Under the pieces are notes generated by a model, which saw only the letters and a program-made list of their open reading frames with translations, was not told the origin of the DNA and searched no databases. 64,000 nt of DNA from Luteimonas kalidii (GTDB lineage: Bacteria > Pseudomonadota > Gammaproteobacteria > Xanthomonadales > Xanthomonadaceae). Location: positions 332,330 to 396,329 of the forward strand of contig NZ_JARXRO010000018.1 of assembly GCF_029887935.1 (NCBI RefSeq). The letters run 5' to 3'. A program made the position numbers and the translations under genes. This document shows positions 8,025-16,613 of the stretch, in pieces (within the stretch, counting starts at the first letter, position 1; each line of letters starts with the position of its first letter).

Positions 8025-8497
8025 GCGGCGCGCCGGCATCGGGCGAGGGCGACGCGCGACTGTTCGCGATCGCGCCGCAGCCGTTCGACATCGCCCCGCT
8101 GCGTGCACCCTTGCTGCACGAGCGCGCCGGCGCGTTCGCCGCGTTCGAGGGCTGGGTGCGCGACCACAACGACGGGCGTGCGGTGCTCGGCCTGCGCTAC
8201 GACGCCTACGTCGAACTGGCCGAGGCGGAAGGCCGGCGCATCGTGCGCGCTGCGCTGGACCGCTTCGGCGCGATCGACGCCTGCTGCGTGCATCGCGTGG
8301 GCGAACTGGCGATCGGCGAGCTCGCGGTCTGGGTCGGCGTCAGCGCCGCGCACCGGGACGCGGCCTTCGACGCCTGCCGCTGGATCATCGACGAGGTGAA
8401 GGCGCACGTGCCGATCTGGAAGCACGAGCGCTATGCCGACGGCGATGCCGACTGGCTGCATCCGCGCCCCGCCGATCCCACCGCTCCCGGCCGCTGA
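8021..8497 (+). CDS. moaE: molybdopterin synthase catalytic subunit MoaE
   Basis: A 158-residue large subunit of molybdopterin synthase. Recognisable features: GAFAAFEGWVRDHNDGRAV (38-56, with the conserved Gly-x-Val-Arg-x-x-Asn-like block), LRYDAYVELAEAEGRRI, HRVGELAIGE, and near the C-terminus the catalytic-lysine block VKAHVPIWKHE. It pairs with MoaD. Last gene of the operon; 96 bases separate it from the next gene. moaB/mog and moeA are not in the window. Confidence 0.94.
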   Translation: MSGAPASGEGDARLFAIAPQPFDIAPLRAPLLHERAGAFAAFEGWVRDHNDGRAVLGLRYDAYVELAEAEGRRIVRAALDRFGAIDACCVHRVGELAIGELAVWVGVSAAHRDAAFDACRWIIDEVKAHVPIWKHERYADGDADWLHPRPADPTAPGR

Positions 8498-8593
8498 CAC
8501 CGTCGCCACGGGCGACAAGCCCAAGCAGCCTGCTGGCGCACCCGGGCGTCTCGCGTATCCCGCACGCGCGGGCACGCCGCAAAGGAGATCACC

Positions 8594-9601
8594 ATGACCC
8601 GATTCGCTCCCGTGCTGTCCGGACTCGTCCTCATGCTGTCCTGCGCGGCCGCCTCCGCCCAGGGCACGCTGCTGGTCGGTAACAAGAGCGACGACTCCGT
8701 GTGGCGGCTGTCGCTGGAAGACGGTCGCCGCCTCGGCGAGATGCCCACCGGCGCCGGGCCGCACGAGATCGCCGTGTCCGCCGATGGGCGCCATGCGGTC
8801 GTGACCGATTACGGCCAGCAGCAGCCCGGCCGTTCGCTGACCGTGCTGGCGCTCCAGGCCGGGACCGGGCCGCGGTCGATCGACCTGGGCGAACACGGGC
8901 GCCCGCACGGCATCCGGCTGCTGCCCGATGGCGACGCGCTGGTGACCACCGAACACAGCCACGCATTGCTGCGGGTGGACCTCGACGCCGGCCGGGTGGA
9001 GCAGGCGATCGACGTCGGCGACGGCGTCGGCCACATGGTGGCGCTCTCGCGCGATGGCGCGGTCGCCTACGTGAGCAAGATCGCGTCCGGCACCGTGTCG
9101 CGGATCGACCTCGCACAGGGACGGAAGACCGGTGAGGTGCCGGCGGGGAAGGGCGCGGAGGGCATCGAGGTGGCGGCCGACGGCCGCCTCTGGGTGACCA
9201 ACCGCGATGACGACACGGTGACCGTGCACGATCCCGACACCCTCGCCACGCTCGCCACGCTGTCCAGCCCCGGGTTCCCGATCCGCGTGGTGTTCACGCC
9301 CGACGGCCGCCATGCGCTGGTGACCAACGCCAGGGCCGGCACCCTGGGCGTGTTCGACGCCGCCAGCCATCGCCAGGTCGCCACGGTCGCGTTGCGTCCG
9401 GAGGGCGCGGAGTCCGGCCAGAGCATGCTCGGCCAGGGACCGATGCCCATCGGCGTGATCGCCGATCCGGCGCGGCCGCGGGTCTATGTCGCGATCAGCG
9501 GCGCCGACCGCATCGCGGTGGTCGATGCGACCGACTGGCGCGTGCTGGACTACTGGACCACAGGCCGCCAGCCCGATGCGCTGGGCATCGTGCCCGAGTA
9601 G
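8594..9601 (+). CDS. secreted YncE-family beta-propeller protein
   Basis: A 335-residue exported protein. A signal peptide ends AAASAQ (about residue 23). The rest is a seven-bladed propeller built of repeats with a shared core: GPHEIAVSADGRHAVVTDYG, RPHGIRLLPDGDALVTTEH, GHMVALSRDGAVAYVSK, GAEGIEVAADGRLWVTNR, FPIRVVFTPDGRHALVTNA. This resembles YncE and other 40-residue YVTN/Lvivd-type propellers, which bind rather than catalyse. An AAGGAG sits nine bases before the ATG. The next gene follows after 31 bases and is probably co-transcribed. Function unknown. Confidence 0.75.
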   Translation: MTRFAPVLSGLVLMLSCAAASAQGTLLVGNKSDDSVWRLSLEDGRRLGEMPTGAGPHEIAVSADGRHAVVTDYGQQQPGRSLTVLALQAGTGPRSIDLGEHGRPHGIRLLPDGDALVTTEHSHALLRVDLDAGRVEQAIDVGDGVGHMVALSRDGAVAYVSKIASGTVSRIDLAQGRKTGEVPAGKGAEGIEVAADGRLWVTNRDDDTVTVHDPDTLATLATLSSPGFPIRVVFTPDGRHALVTNARAGTLGVFDAASHRQVATVALRPEGAESGQSMLGQGPMPIGVIADPARPRVYVAISGADRIAVVDATDWRVLDYWTTGRQPDALGIVPE

Positions 9602-9632
9602 GCTGACCCGCTCCCCAAGGATGGAGACACGC

Positions 9633-10193
9633 ATGCGTATCTGCCTGATGGTGTGCCTCGCCGCCGCCGGCACGACCGGCTGCCGGACGCCGCCGCCGAT
9701 CGATCGCCCCGCGCCGGTGGCGAACGTGGAAGCCGCACTCGTGCCTCCGCCCTCCGGCGCCGCGCGCATCCAGCTCGATCCAAGCCAGGCCTTCGTGTTC
9801 CCGCAGTTGCTGGAGTCGGCGCTGCCGGCGTATCCGCCCGACCTGCTCGCCTTGCGCCTGGCGCCGGCCGAGACCTGCGTGGCGGTCGACATCGGCGCCG
9901 ACGGGCGTGTCGGTGCCGTGTCCCCCCGCCGCGACGAGGCCTGTGCCGGCGCGGATGGACCGCACGTGGCGCGCTTCGCCGACGCGGTCGAGCAGGCGGT
10001 GCGCCTGTGGACGTACGACCCGGCCCTGGTCTGCCGCACGTCCGACGGCCGCGCCGTGGCGGATGCCTGCGCAGAACCGGATGCGATCGACACGCCGGTC
10101 GCGCTGCGCCTGTCGTATGCGTTCGTGTTCAGCCAGCAGGACGGCAAGCCGAGGGTGGAACTGGCCTCGGGAGCGCGACAGGGCGGGGAGTGA
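9633..10193 (+). CDS. hypothetical lipoprotein with TonB-C-like region
   Basis: A 186-residue protein with a lipoprotein signal (MRICLMVCLAAAGTTGC). The mature part contains LLESALPAYPPDLLALRLAPAETCVAVDIGADGRVGAV, which resembles the start of TonB C-terminal domains (Pro-x-Tyr-Pro, then a strand with Val-x-Gly-x-V). Four cysteines in the mature part could form disulfides. The ATG at 9633 is preferred over 9621 because GGAG lies six bases upstream. Follows the propeller gene closely. Function unknown. Confidence 0.6.
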   Translation: MRICLMVCLAAAGTTGCRTPPPIDRPAPVANVEAALVPPPSGAARIQLDPSQAFVFPQLLESALPAYPPDLLALRLAPAETCVAVDIGADGRVGAVSPRRDEACAGADGPHVARFADAVEQAVRLWTYDPALVCRTSDGRAVADACAEPDAIDTPVALRLSYAFVFSQQDGKPRVELASGARQGGE

Positions 10194-10311
10194 GCCAGTG
10201 CGCAAACCCGCCCATCCGGGCACTTTCACGCTGTGCGTCGGGTCCGCTGCTGCCGAGCCGCGCGGTCGCCACCGGACCGACCAGTCAGTCGCGGCGGTCC
10301 GACATGGCGAT

Positions 10312-10413
10312 GGCCCCGCCAGCTTGCCTCGGCACCCGCGTCGATCGATACCGTTGCTGCCTTCCGGCCCTGGCGGAGTTTTCGATCTAGCGTCGCGAGG
10401 GGCCGACGGGGCC
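10312..10413 (-). ncRNA. ffs: signal recognition particle RNA, small bacterial (4.5S) type
   Basis: Read on the minus strand, the hallmark domain IV is present: CAGG, then GCC-GGAA-GGC closed by a GNRA-type tetraloop, then AGCA. This is the Ffh-binding site. The ends pair over nine bases (GGCCCCGTC with GGCGGGGCC), giving a single long hairpin of about 102 bases as in E. coli 4.5S RNA (114). An inner helix GATCGA/TCGATC supports it. It lies beside dnaX, as ffs often does in gammaproteobacteria, but on the opposite strand, downstream of tRNA-Ser(GGA). Exact ends are inferred from the pairing. Confidence 0.9.
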
Positions 10414-10431
10414 ACCATGGAAACTTGCAGA

Positions 10432-10455
10432 GAAACGCCCCTTTCGGGGCGTTTC
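10432..10455 (-). terminator. hairpin between tRNA-Ser(GGA) and ffs
   Basis: A perfect ten-pair inverted repeat (GAAACGCCCC / GGGGCGTTTC) with a four-base loop, just beyond the CCA end of the tRNA. The minus-strand 3' arm ends GTTTC and runs into TCT, so it can act as a terminator for the tRNA. Confidence 0.65.
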
Positions 10456-10462
10456 ACGTATC

Positions 10463-10555
10463 TGGCGGAGAGAGGGGGATTCGAACCCCCGAAGCGCGGT
10501 TTAGACGCTTACACACTTTCCAGGCGTGCTCCTTCAACCACTCGGACACCTCTCC
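10463..10555 (-). tRNA. tRNA-Ser(GGA)
   Basis: A 93-base class II tRNA on the minus strand with acceptor stem GGAGAGG / CTCTCTCC region, encoded CCA, and a long variable arm. The anticodon loop CTGGAAA gives anticodon GGA (reads UCC/UCU). The T arm contains GTTCGAATC. Confidence 0.97.
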
Positions 10556-10598
10556 ACAGGTCCCGGCAGGCGGCGTCCGGCCGCACGCAGGGGCGCAA

Positions 10599-10627
10599 AG
10601 TCTAGCGGCGGGCGGCCTGTACCACAA
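10599..10627 (-). promoter_or_regulatory. sigma-70 promoter of tRNA-Ser(GGA)
   Basis: On the minus strand TTGTGG (10627-10622) and TAGACT (10604-10599) are separated by exactly 17 bases, about 44 bases upstream of the mature tRNA. This shows that TAGACT is a working -10 form in this genome. Confidence 0.7.
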
Positions 10628-10705
10628 CCGAACGCGACCGGGCCGGGGCACGGCGGAGCACCGTGGCGGCTGCGGGCAGGGCGGGCAAAACCGGGCGCGG
10701 CGCGG

Positions 10706-10711
10706 CACAAT
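10706..10711 (+). promoter_or_regulatory. -10-like CACAAT six bases before dnaX
   Basis: CACAAT followed by exactly six bases and the dnaX ATG. There is no Shine-Dalgarno in between, so a leaderless or near-leaderless dnaX mRNA is possible. -35 not recognisable. Confidence 0.35.
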
Positions 10712-10717
10712 GGACCC

Positions 10718-12520
10718 ATGTCGTATCTCGTTCTCGCCCGCAAGTGGCGCCCCAAGCGGTTCGCCGAGCTGGTGGGCCAGGAACACGTGGTCCGGGCGCT
10801 GTCCAACGCGCTCGATTCCGGCCGCGTGCACCACGCCTACCTGTTCACCGGCACCCGCGGGGTAGGCAAGACCACCATCGCGCGCATCTTCGCCAAGAGC
10901 CTGAACTGCGAGCAGGGTACCGGCGCCGATCCCTGCGGGGTCTGCGAGACCTGCCAGGCGATCGACGCCGGCCGCTACATCGACCTGCTGGAGATCGACG
11001 CCGCGTCCAACACCGGCGTCGACAACGTCCGCGACCTGATCGACAACGCGCAGTACATGCCCTCGCGCGGCCGCTACAAGGTCTACCTGATCGACGAAGT
11101 CCACATGCTGTCCAAGCCGGCGTTCAACGCGCTGCTCAAGACGCTGGAGGAACCGCCAGGGCACGTGAAGTTCCTGTTCGCGACCACCGACCCGGAGAAA
11201 CTCCTGGTCACGGTGCTGTCGCGCTGCCTGCAGTTCAACCTCAAGCGCCTGGACGAGGCCCAGATCGGCGGCCAGATCACGAAGATCCTCGGGGCCGAAG
11301 GGATCGCCGCCGAACCCGGCGCGATCACGCAGCTGGCCAGGGCCGCCGACGGCAGCCTGCGCGACGGCCTGTCGCTGCTCGACCAGGCGATCGCCTACAC
11401 CGGCGCGGCCGCCGGCGCGGGCACCCTGGCGGACGAGGCGGTGGCGCGGATGCTGGGTACCGTCGACCGCACCCGCATCGGTGCGCTGCTCGAGGCACTC
11501 GCCGCAGGCGACGGGGCGCGGCTGATGGCGGAGATCGACGCGCTCGCGGAGGTCTCGCCCGACTGGTCGGGCGTGCTCGACGCGATGGCCGCGGCCCTGC
11601 ACCGGATCCAGCTGCGGCAGCTGGTGCCGGGCATCGCCGAGGCGGACGACGCCCTGGACATCGCGCCGCTGGCCGCCGCGCTGCGCCCGGAACTGGTGCA
11701 ACTCTGGTACCAGATGGCGCTGGGCGGGCGCCGCGACCTGCCGCTGGCGCCGAGCCCCCGCGCCGGCTTCGAGATGAGCCTGCTGCGCATGCTGGCGTTC
11801 CGGCCGGTGGAAGGGGCGGGGCAGGCCGGTGGGCCCGAACCTTCGACAGCAAGGGCCCCGTCGTCCGCCGGGCGCGGCTCGGCCGCCGCCGCCGCGCGCG
11901 CGGCCCTGGACGCGGATATGGCCGGGCCTTCGCGCGCTGCCGCGCCCATACAGGCGAGCGCGCCCGAACGCCGGTCGCCCGCTCCGCCCGCCGACCTGCC
12001 GGCGCCGCGACGCGTACCGGCGCCGGACGCGGCCCCTGCGCCTGTCGTGGCTGCCGCGATGCCGGAGACCGGCGCGACCGGATTCCCGGCGGCGCCCGCC
12101 GCGCCAGCATCCACACTCGGCGCATCGCTCGATGCGGGCGGGTGGCTGGATCTGGTCGGGGGTCTCGCCCTGCGCGGACCGGTGCGCGAACTCGCCGCGC
12201 ACGCCGCATTCGTGAGTTGGCGCGAGGGCATCCTCCGGCTATCGCTGCCCGCCGCGGACGATCACCTCAAGGCGCCATTCCTGGTGTCCCAGCTGGCGCA
12301 GGCGCTGGCACCGACGCTCGGCGCCGAGCCGCAGATCCGCTTCGAGGATGCGGTCGCGTCCGCAGGCGAGACCCTGCATGCACGCAACGCACGGCAGCGC
12401 GACGCACGGCAGGCCGCGGCCGAGCAGGCGTTCCTGGCCGACCCGCAGGTGCAGCGGCTGATGCAGCAGCAGGGCGCCCGACTGGTTCCCGATTCCATCC
12501 GACCCTACGACGAGGGCTAG
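10718..12520 (+). CDS. dnaX: DNA polymerase III subunits gamma/tau
   Basis: A 600-residue AAA+ clamp-loader ATPase. Walker A GTRGVGKTT is at 45-53, the zinc module cysteines at C64, C73, C76 and C79, and Walker B YLIDEVHMLS near 123-132; LLKTLEEPP and the SRC motif (LLVTVLSRC) follow. The C-terminal third is a long Ala/Pro-rich linker, then a conserved tail that binds the polymerase alpha subunit and DnaB. I see no A-rich slippery sequence like that used in E. coli to make gamma, so only tau may be made. Followed after six bases by ybaB and then recR, the classic order. Confidence 0.96.
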   Translation: MSYLVLARKWRPKRFAELVGQEHVVRALSNALDSGRVHHAYLFTGTRGVGKTTIARIFAKSLNCEQGTGADPCGVCETCQAIDAGRYIDLLEIDAASNTGVDNVRDLIDNAQYMPSRGRYKVYLIDEVHMLSKPAFNALLKTLEEPPGHVKFLFATTDPEKLLVTVLSRCLQFNLKRLDEAQIGGQITKILGAEGIAAEPGAITQLARAADGSLRDGLSLLDQAIAYTGAAAGAGTLADEAVARMLGTVDRTRIGALLEALAAGDGARLMAEIDALAEVSPDWSGVLDAMAAALHRIQLRQLVPGIAEADDALDIAPLAAALRPELVQLWYQMALGGRRDLPLAPSPRAGFEMSLLRMLAFRPVEGAGQAGGPEPSTARAPSSAGRGSAAAAARAALDADMAGPSRAAAPIQASAPERRSPAPPADLPAPRRVPAPDAAPAPVVAAAMPETGATGFPAAPAAPASTLGASLDAGGWLDLVGGLALRGPVRELAAHAAFVSWREGILRLSLPAADDHLKAPFLVSQLAQALAPTLGAEPQIRFEDAVASAGETLHARNARQRDARQAAAEQAFLADPQVQRLMQQQGARLVPDSIRPYDEG

Positions 12521-12526
12521 ACGACC

Positions 12527-12847
12527 ATGCGTGGAAACATTGGCCAGCTGATGCAGCAGGCGCAGAAGATGCAGGAGAACATGCAGCGGGTGCAGGAGGA
12601 GATCGCCGCGCTCGAGGTCACCGGCACCGCCGGCGGCGGTATGGTGAACGTGACCCTGTCGGGCACCAAGGAGTGCCGCAAGGTGCGGATCGATCCGAGC
12701 GTGCTGGCCGATCCCGAAATGGCCGAGGACCTGATCGCGGCGGCGTTCAACGACGCCTCCAACAGGATCGACGCCGCCTCCCGCGAGAAGATGGCCGGTG
12801 CCACGGCGGGCATGCCGCTGCCGCCGGGGGTGAAGCTGCCGTTCTGA
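12527..12847 (+). CDS. ybaB: YbaB/EbfC nucleoid-associated protein
   Basis: A 106-residue DNA-binding protein of the YbaB/EbfC family, a dimer with a tweezer shape that coats DNA. Typical features: Met/Gln-rich first helix ([20 protein letters not shown]), the [16 protein letters not shown] block, VRIDPSVL, and [15 protein letters not shown]. Length fits (E. coli 109). It sits between dnaX and recR, the conserved arrangement, six bases after the dnaX stop. Confidence 0.93.
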   Translation: MRGNIGQLMQQAQKMQENMQRVQEEIAALEVTGTAGGGMVNVTLSGTKECRKVRIDPSVLADPEMAEDLIAAAFNDASNRIDAASREKMAGATAGMPLPPGVKLPF

Positions 12848-12938
12848 GGGCCGTGCCTGACGCTCGGCGAGCCGTTGCCGCTCGTCGCGCCCGCGTCGCC
12901 CTCCGGACCGTCTTCACCCGCGCAGGAATCTGCCGCCG

Positions 12939-13532
12939 ATGTCATCGCTGCTCGAACAACTGATCGAGGCCTTCCGGATCCTGCCCGGCGTCGGCCAGAA
13001 GACCGCGCAGCGAATGGCCTACCACGTGCTCGAACGCGAACGCGAGGGCGGCCGGCGCCTGGCGACGGCGCTGGCGGACGCGGTCGAGCGCGTGGGCCAC
13101 TGCGCGCGCTGCCGCGATTTCAGCGAGACCGAGGTCTGCGCCACCTGCGCCAGTGCGGCGCGCGACGCACACCAGCTGTGCGTGGTCGAATCGCCCGCCG
13201 ATCGCCTCGCGATCGAGCAGGCCACCGGCTTTCGTGGGCTGTACTACGTGCTGCAGGGCAGGCTCAGTCCGCTCGACGGCATCGGACCGCGCGAGATCGG
13301 CCTCGACCGCCTGGCCGAGCGGCTCGGCGAGGGGGAGGTGCAGGAATTGATCATCGCCACCAATCCCACCGTGGAGGGCGAAGCGACGGCGCAATACCTC
13401 GCCCAGCTCGCGCGGCAACACGGGACGCGCCCGAGCCGGCTCGCCCACGGGGTGCCGCTCGGCGGCGAACTCGAGTACGTCGACCGCGGCACGCTCTCGC
13501 ACGCCTTCGGGTCGCGCAGCGAAATGATGTGA
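12939..13532 (+). CDS. recR: recombination mediator RecR
   Basis: A 197-residue protein of the RecFOR pathway that loads RecA at gaps. Order: helix-hairpin-helix [22 protein letters not shown] region (N-terminal), zinc finger [16 protein letters not shown] (near 57-72), Toprim domain starting [15 protein letters not shown], and the C-terminal Walker B-like [15 protein letters not shown]. Length matches E. coli RecR (201). Its partner recO lies at 46 kb in this window. Confidence 0.95.
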   Translation: MSSLLEQLIEAFRILPGVGQKTAQRMAYHVLEREREGGRRLATALADAVERVGHCARCRDFSETEVCATCASAARDAHQLCVVESPADRLAIEQATGFRGLYYVLQGRLSPLDGIGPREIGLDRLAERLGEGEVQELIIATNPTVEGEATAQYLAQLARQHGTRPSRLAHGVPLGGELEYVDRGTLSHAFGSRSEMM

Positions 13533-13668
13533 GGGCCGGGTGCGGCGCGTGGTGGGATGGGCCGGCCACGCCCCCCGCCCGGTGACGCAGGCCCGTCATC
13601 CGCGCGATACGCCGGTTCGCGATCGGTGGGGGCGGTATGCTCTCGGCACGCACCAGGGAAAGCACCTC

Positions 13669-14019
13669 ATGCCGACCATCTTCCACAAGATCATCCGCCG
13701 CGAAATCCCCGCCGACATCGTGTTCGAGGACGAGCACGTCATCGCCTTCCGCGACATCGCGCCGCAGGCGCCGGTACACGTACTCTTCGTGCCGAAGGAC
13801 ACCTACGCCACCCTCAACGACGTGCCCGCGGACCGCCCCGAGGTCGTCGGGCGCCTGGCGGTCGCCGCGGCGCGTTATGCGCGCGAACAGGGCTTCGGCG
13901 AGGACGGCTACCGCATCGTCGTGAACTGCAACGGCGATGGCGGCCAGACCGTGTTCCAGCTGCACCTGCACCTGCTTGCCGGCGCGCCGCTCGGACGCTT
14001 CGGCGTGGCGGCCGGCTGA
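13669..14019 (+). CDS. HIT-family (HINT-like) nucleotide-binding protein
   Basis: A 116-residue histidine triad protein of the HINT branch, usually purine nucleoside phosphoramidases. It opens with TIFHKIIRREIPADIVFED and AFRDIAPQAPVHVLFVPK, the standard HINT start. The triad reads Q97-L-H99-L-H101: the first histidine of the usual His-x-His-x-His is glutamine (codon CAG), while the nucleophile and the third histidine are kept. A TATGCT at about 13637 and AGGGAAAG before the ATG give a normal promoter and ribosome site. Confidence 0.88.
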   Translation: MPTIFHKIIRREIPADIVFEDEHVIAFRDIAPQAPVHVLFVPKDTYATLNDVPADRPEVVGRLAVAAARYAREQGFGEDGYRIVVNCNGDGGQTVFQLHLHLLAGAPLGRFGVAAG

Positions 14020-14070
14020 CCGTCGGGACGCCGCATGCGCGACGCGAACCGGTTCCACGCGCGCCACAGA

Positions 14071-14114
14071 AAACGCAAGGCGTCGCGTCGATAAACGCAA
14101 GGCGTCGCGTCGAT
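14071..14114. repeat. 22-bp tandem duplication
   Basis: Two exact head-to-tail copies of a 22-base unit (14071-14092 and 14093-14114, each beginning AAACGCAAGG and ending CGTCGAT) between the convergent HIT and slp genes. Non-coding; probably replication slippage. Confidence 0.9.
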
Positions 14115-14157
14115 GCTCTACGTACGGCTCAGCGCCTGGCCGGCGCCGAGCCAGCGC

Positions 14158-14643
14158 TCACCACCAGCCCCACCACGGCCATGGTTCGGGACGCGTGATC
14201 ACGTTGGCCGCTTCGCGGCGCGGCCACAGGTAGACCACGTCGGCATCGATGCGCGGAAAGCGGTAGTCGTACTCGCCGATGCGGCGCGTCTCGTAGCCGT
14301 CGATGCGCCCGGTGAAGGTCACTTCGCGATTGATCTCGAACACCGCCGGGTCGTAGAAGCCGGTGCGGCAGGCGATGAAGCGGCCGTTGCTGTCGTCGCT
14401 CGCCCAGTATGGCCGGCCGGTGGCGGTCAGGCGGGTGGAGATCATCTCGAAGCAGGTCTCGTCCGCGCGCGGCTCCACCTGCACGATGCGCCCGCCCCAG
14501 CGCACCGGGGTTCCGCTGGCGTCGGACTCCAGCACCGCGTGCGGCGGTGTTTCCACGAATGTCCCCTGCAGCGGCCTGGGCTGCGAGGCGCAGGCGGTCA
14601 GCAGCAGGCCGGCGGCGATGGAAGCGATGGCACGGGCGTTCAT
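14158..14643 (-). CDS. slp: Slp-family outer membrane lipoprotein
   Basis: A 161-residue lipoprotein with signal MNARAIASIAAGLLLTAC and mature start CASQPRPLQG. The mature region matches Slp, the starvation-inducible outer-membrane lipoprotein family: RWGGRIVQVEPRADETCFEMIS, then RFIACRTGFYDPAVFEINREVTFTGRIDGYETRRIGEYDYRFPR split across strands. It ends in a Trp-rich tail (PWPWWGWW). Its ATG overlaps the stop of the transglutaminase gene (ATGA), so it is translated as the last gene of the moxR-DUF58-tgpA cluster. Role of Slp is unclear. Confidence 0.88.
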   Translation of the reverse strand: MNARAIASIAAGLLLTACASQPRPLQGTFVETPPHAVLESDASGTPVRWGGRIVQVEPRADETCFEMISTRLTATGRPYWASDDSNGRFIACRTGFYDPAVFEINREVTFTGRIDGYETRRIGEYDYRFPRIDADVVYLWPRREAANVITRPEPWPWWGWW

Positions 14644-16613
14644 GGCGATGTGTCCGGTCGGTTGGGGCGTGCGGGGCGGTGCCTGCGCAGGTCCCGGATC
14701 AGGCGGCGCGGATCGCCCGCGCTGGAACCCGGAGCGTAGCGCCATCGTGCGAAACGCGCACTCAACGCGCGCAGGGCTTGCCCGTCGTGAGGTCGCGCAG
14801 CGGCCACCCGCGCCGCCCAGGCCAGCGCCGGCTCGTGCGCCTGGCGTGCGAGCCCCAGGCGCGCGTATCGCCGGCCTAGGCGGTGCCAGGCACGCAGCAC
14901 CGGATCGCCGCTGCGCTGTGCACGCGAGGTCAGCCACAGCATCCATGCCAGCGCCAGGCCGGCGCAGGCGGCGAACAGTGCGACCAGGCCGCGTGCGCCC
15001 GTGCCTTCCAGCCCGAGGGGGCGCAGCATCGCGAGCTGCCGAGCGGCGTCGAACCCGAGCACCAGATCGTTCCAGCCGCGCCGCAGCCAGTCGCCGAGGT
15101 CGAGCATCGGGGTCATGCCCGGCAACGCACCGAACCCACTGCCTGCGCGATCGTCGATGGTGTCGTAGATGCGTTCCGGCGCGACCGCCGCCGTCGGATC
15201 CACCCGCACCCATCCGCGCCCCTGCAGCCAGACCTCGGCCCAGGCATGCGCGTCCTCGTTGCGCACGATCCAGTAATCGCCGATCGGATTGCGTCGCCCG
15301 CCCGCGTAGCCCGTCACCACCCGCGAGGGGATGCCGGCGGCGCGCATCAGCACCACGAACGCGGAGCTGAAGTGTTCGCAGAACCCGCGCTTCCAGTCGA
15401 ACAGGAATTCGTCGGCCGCGTGACGCCCCGGCAAGGGCGTGGACAGGGTGTAGCCGAATTCGTCGCGCACCATCTGCAGGGCGCGCTCGACGATGGCCAC
15501 GTCGCCGTCCTGTCCGTGCTCGCGTCGCCACTGGCGGGCCAGGGCCAGCGTGCGCGGGTTGAAGCCTGCCGGCAGCGCGAGCGCACGTGTGCGCACCTCC
15601 GGCGCCAGTTGCGGTTCGAAGCCTCGTGGTGCGACCGCCGCCATGCGCCATCGGGTGACCGATGTGAGCGGCCGGTCGCTGTGGAGGGTGTAGTCCCAGT
15701 TCTGGCGCGTACCTGGAGGAACGACGCTCGTGAGCTCAAGCGCGACCAGCGTGCGGCGCTCGGTGGGTTCCACGTCCATCCGGTAGTCCCAGACGGTCGG
15801 TCCTGCGCTCGTATCCGGCACGGGGCGCCCGTCCATCGCGGGCGCGCGCCGCCACGTGCGGCCGTCGTAATCCATCAGGACCGGGCCGCGCCAGTACATC
15901 TGCGACGTCGGCGGCGCGGCGCCCAGGAAGGTGACGCGCAGGGCGGGACGTTCGTCGTTCATCATGTCCAGCCATTCGCCGGGCGCCATCTCGTCCGACA
16001 GACCGGGGCGCGACAGGATCCGGTCGGGCACCCCCCACAGCGGCGATGCGATCCGCGGGAACAGCCAGAACGCGACCAGCGCCAGCGGCAGTCCGATCGC
16101 GACCAGCCGCGCGACGGTGGCGATCCGCTGCCACGGCGTGGAGGCGGCACGATCGCCCGATTCCTGCGCCGACAGTTGCAGCAGGGCGACCAGGGCGCAG
16201 CTGGCGCCGGCCAGCCCGAGCAGCAGCGACAGCGGCCCCTGGTCGAGCAGGAAGGTGGAGAACGGTGCGAACAGGGCGAAGCCGATCAGGCTGCGGGCGT
16301 CGCGCAGGCTGGCCAGCTCGCCCGGCTTCAGGGCCAGCATCACGGCCAGCAGCGCGCAGGCCACGTCGCGGCCCAGCGCGAAGCGGTAGCTCCCCAGCAC
16401 GCCGCCGACCAGCGCGAGGGCCAGCACCACGCGCACCCAGTTGGGCAGCGGCCGACGTCGCGACAGCGCGGTCACCGCCAGCCCGGTGGCCACGGCCGTC
16501 GCCGCGATGGCGGGCGGCAACTGCGGCAGCAGCGGCAGCAGGCACGCCGCGCCCGCGGCCAGCGTCCATGCGCGGCTCGCAGCGGAGAGCCGCGGCGAAT
16601 CAGCGCGTGCCAT
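14640..16613 (-). CDS. TgpA-type membrane transglutaminase
   Basis: A 657-residue inner-membrane protein: six hydrophobic helices in the first 190 residues, a large periplasmic transglutaminase-like domain, one more helix near 560, and a C-terminal DUF4129-like cytoplasmic tail. The catalytic Cys is in GFCEHFSSAF (near 410), with His in DAHAWAEVW and Asp in WVRVDPTAAV. This is the TgpA architecture (DUF3488 plus transglutaminase), essential in Pseudomonas, where it works with DUF58 and MoxR partners, as here. It overlaps the DUF58 gene by 14 bases and slp by four. Confidence 0.9.
   Translation of the reverse strand: MARADSPRLSAASRAWTLAAGAACLLPLLPQLPPAIAATAVATGLAVTALSRRRPLPNWVRVVLALALVGGVLGSYRFALGRDVACALLAVMLALKPGELASLRDARSLIGFALFAPFSTFLLDQGPLSLLLGLAGASCALVALLQLSAQESGDRAASTPWQRIATVARLVAIGLPLALVAFWLFPRIASPLWGVPDRILSRPGLSDEMAPGEWLDMMNDERPALRVTFLGAAPPTSQMYWRGPVLMDYDGRTWRRAPAMDGRPVPDTSAGPTVWDYRMDVEPTERRTLVALELTSVVPPGTRQNWDYTLHSDRPLTSVTRWRMAAVAPRGFEPQLAPEVRTRALALPAGFNPRTLALARQWRREHGQDGDVAIVERALQMVRDEFGYTLSTPLPGRHAADEFLFDWKRGFCEHFSSAFVVLMRAAGIPSRVVTGYAGGRRNPIGDYWIVRNEDAHAWAEVWLQGRGWVRVDPTAAVAPERIYDTIDDRAGSGFGALPGMTPMLDLGDWLRRGWNDLVLGFDAARQLAMLRPLGLEGTGARGLVALFAACAGLALAWMLWLTSRAQRSGDPVLRAWHRLGRRYARLGLARQAHEPALAWAARVAAARPHDGQALRALSARFARWRYAPGSSAGDPRRLIRDLRRHRPARPNRPDTSP

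Noticed and set aside
7613-10147. Very long minus-strand open frame (844 codons) opposite the moa and propeller genes
   Set aside because: It is the shadow of well-supported plus-strand genes in GC-rich DNA. Its translation is Arg/Ala/His-rich with no domain, and its codon bias is inverted.
10718-12520. Programmed frameshift in dnaX producing gamma
   Set aside because: No A-rich slippery heptamer with a downstream hairpin was found, so I do not claim it.
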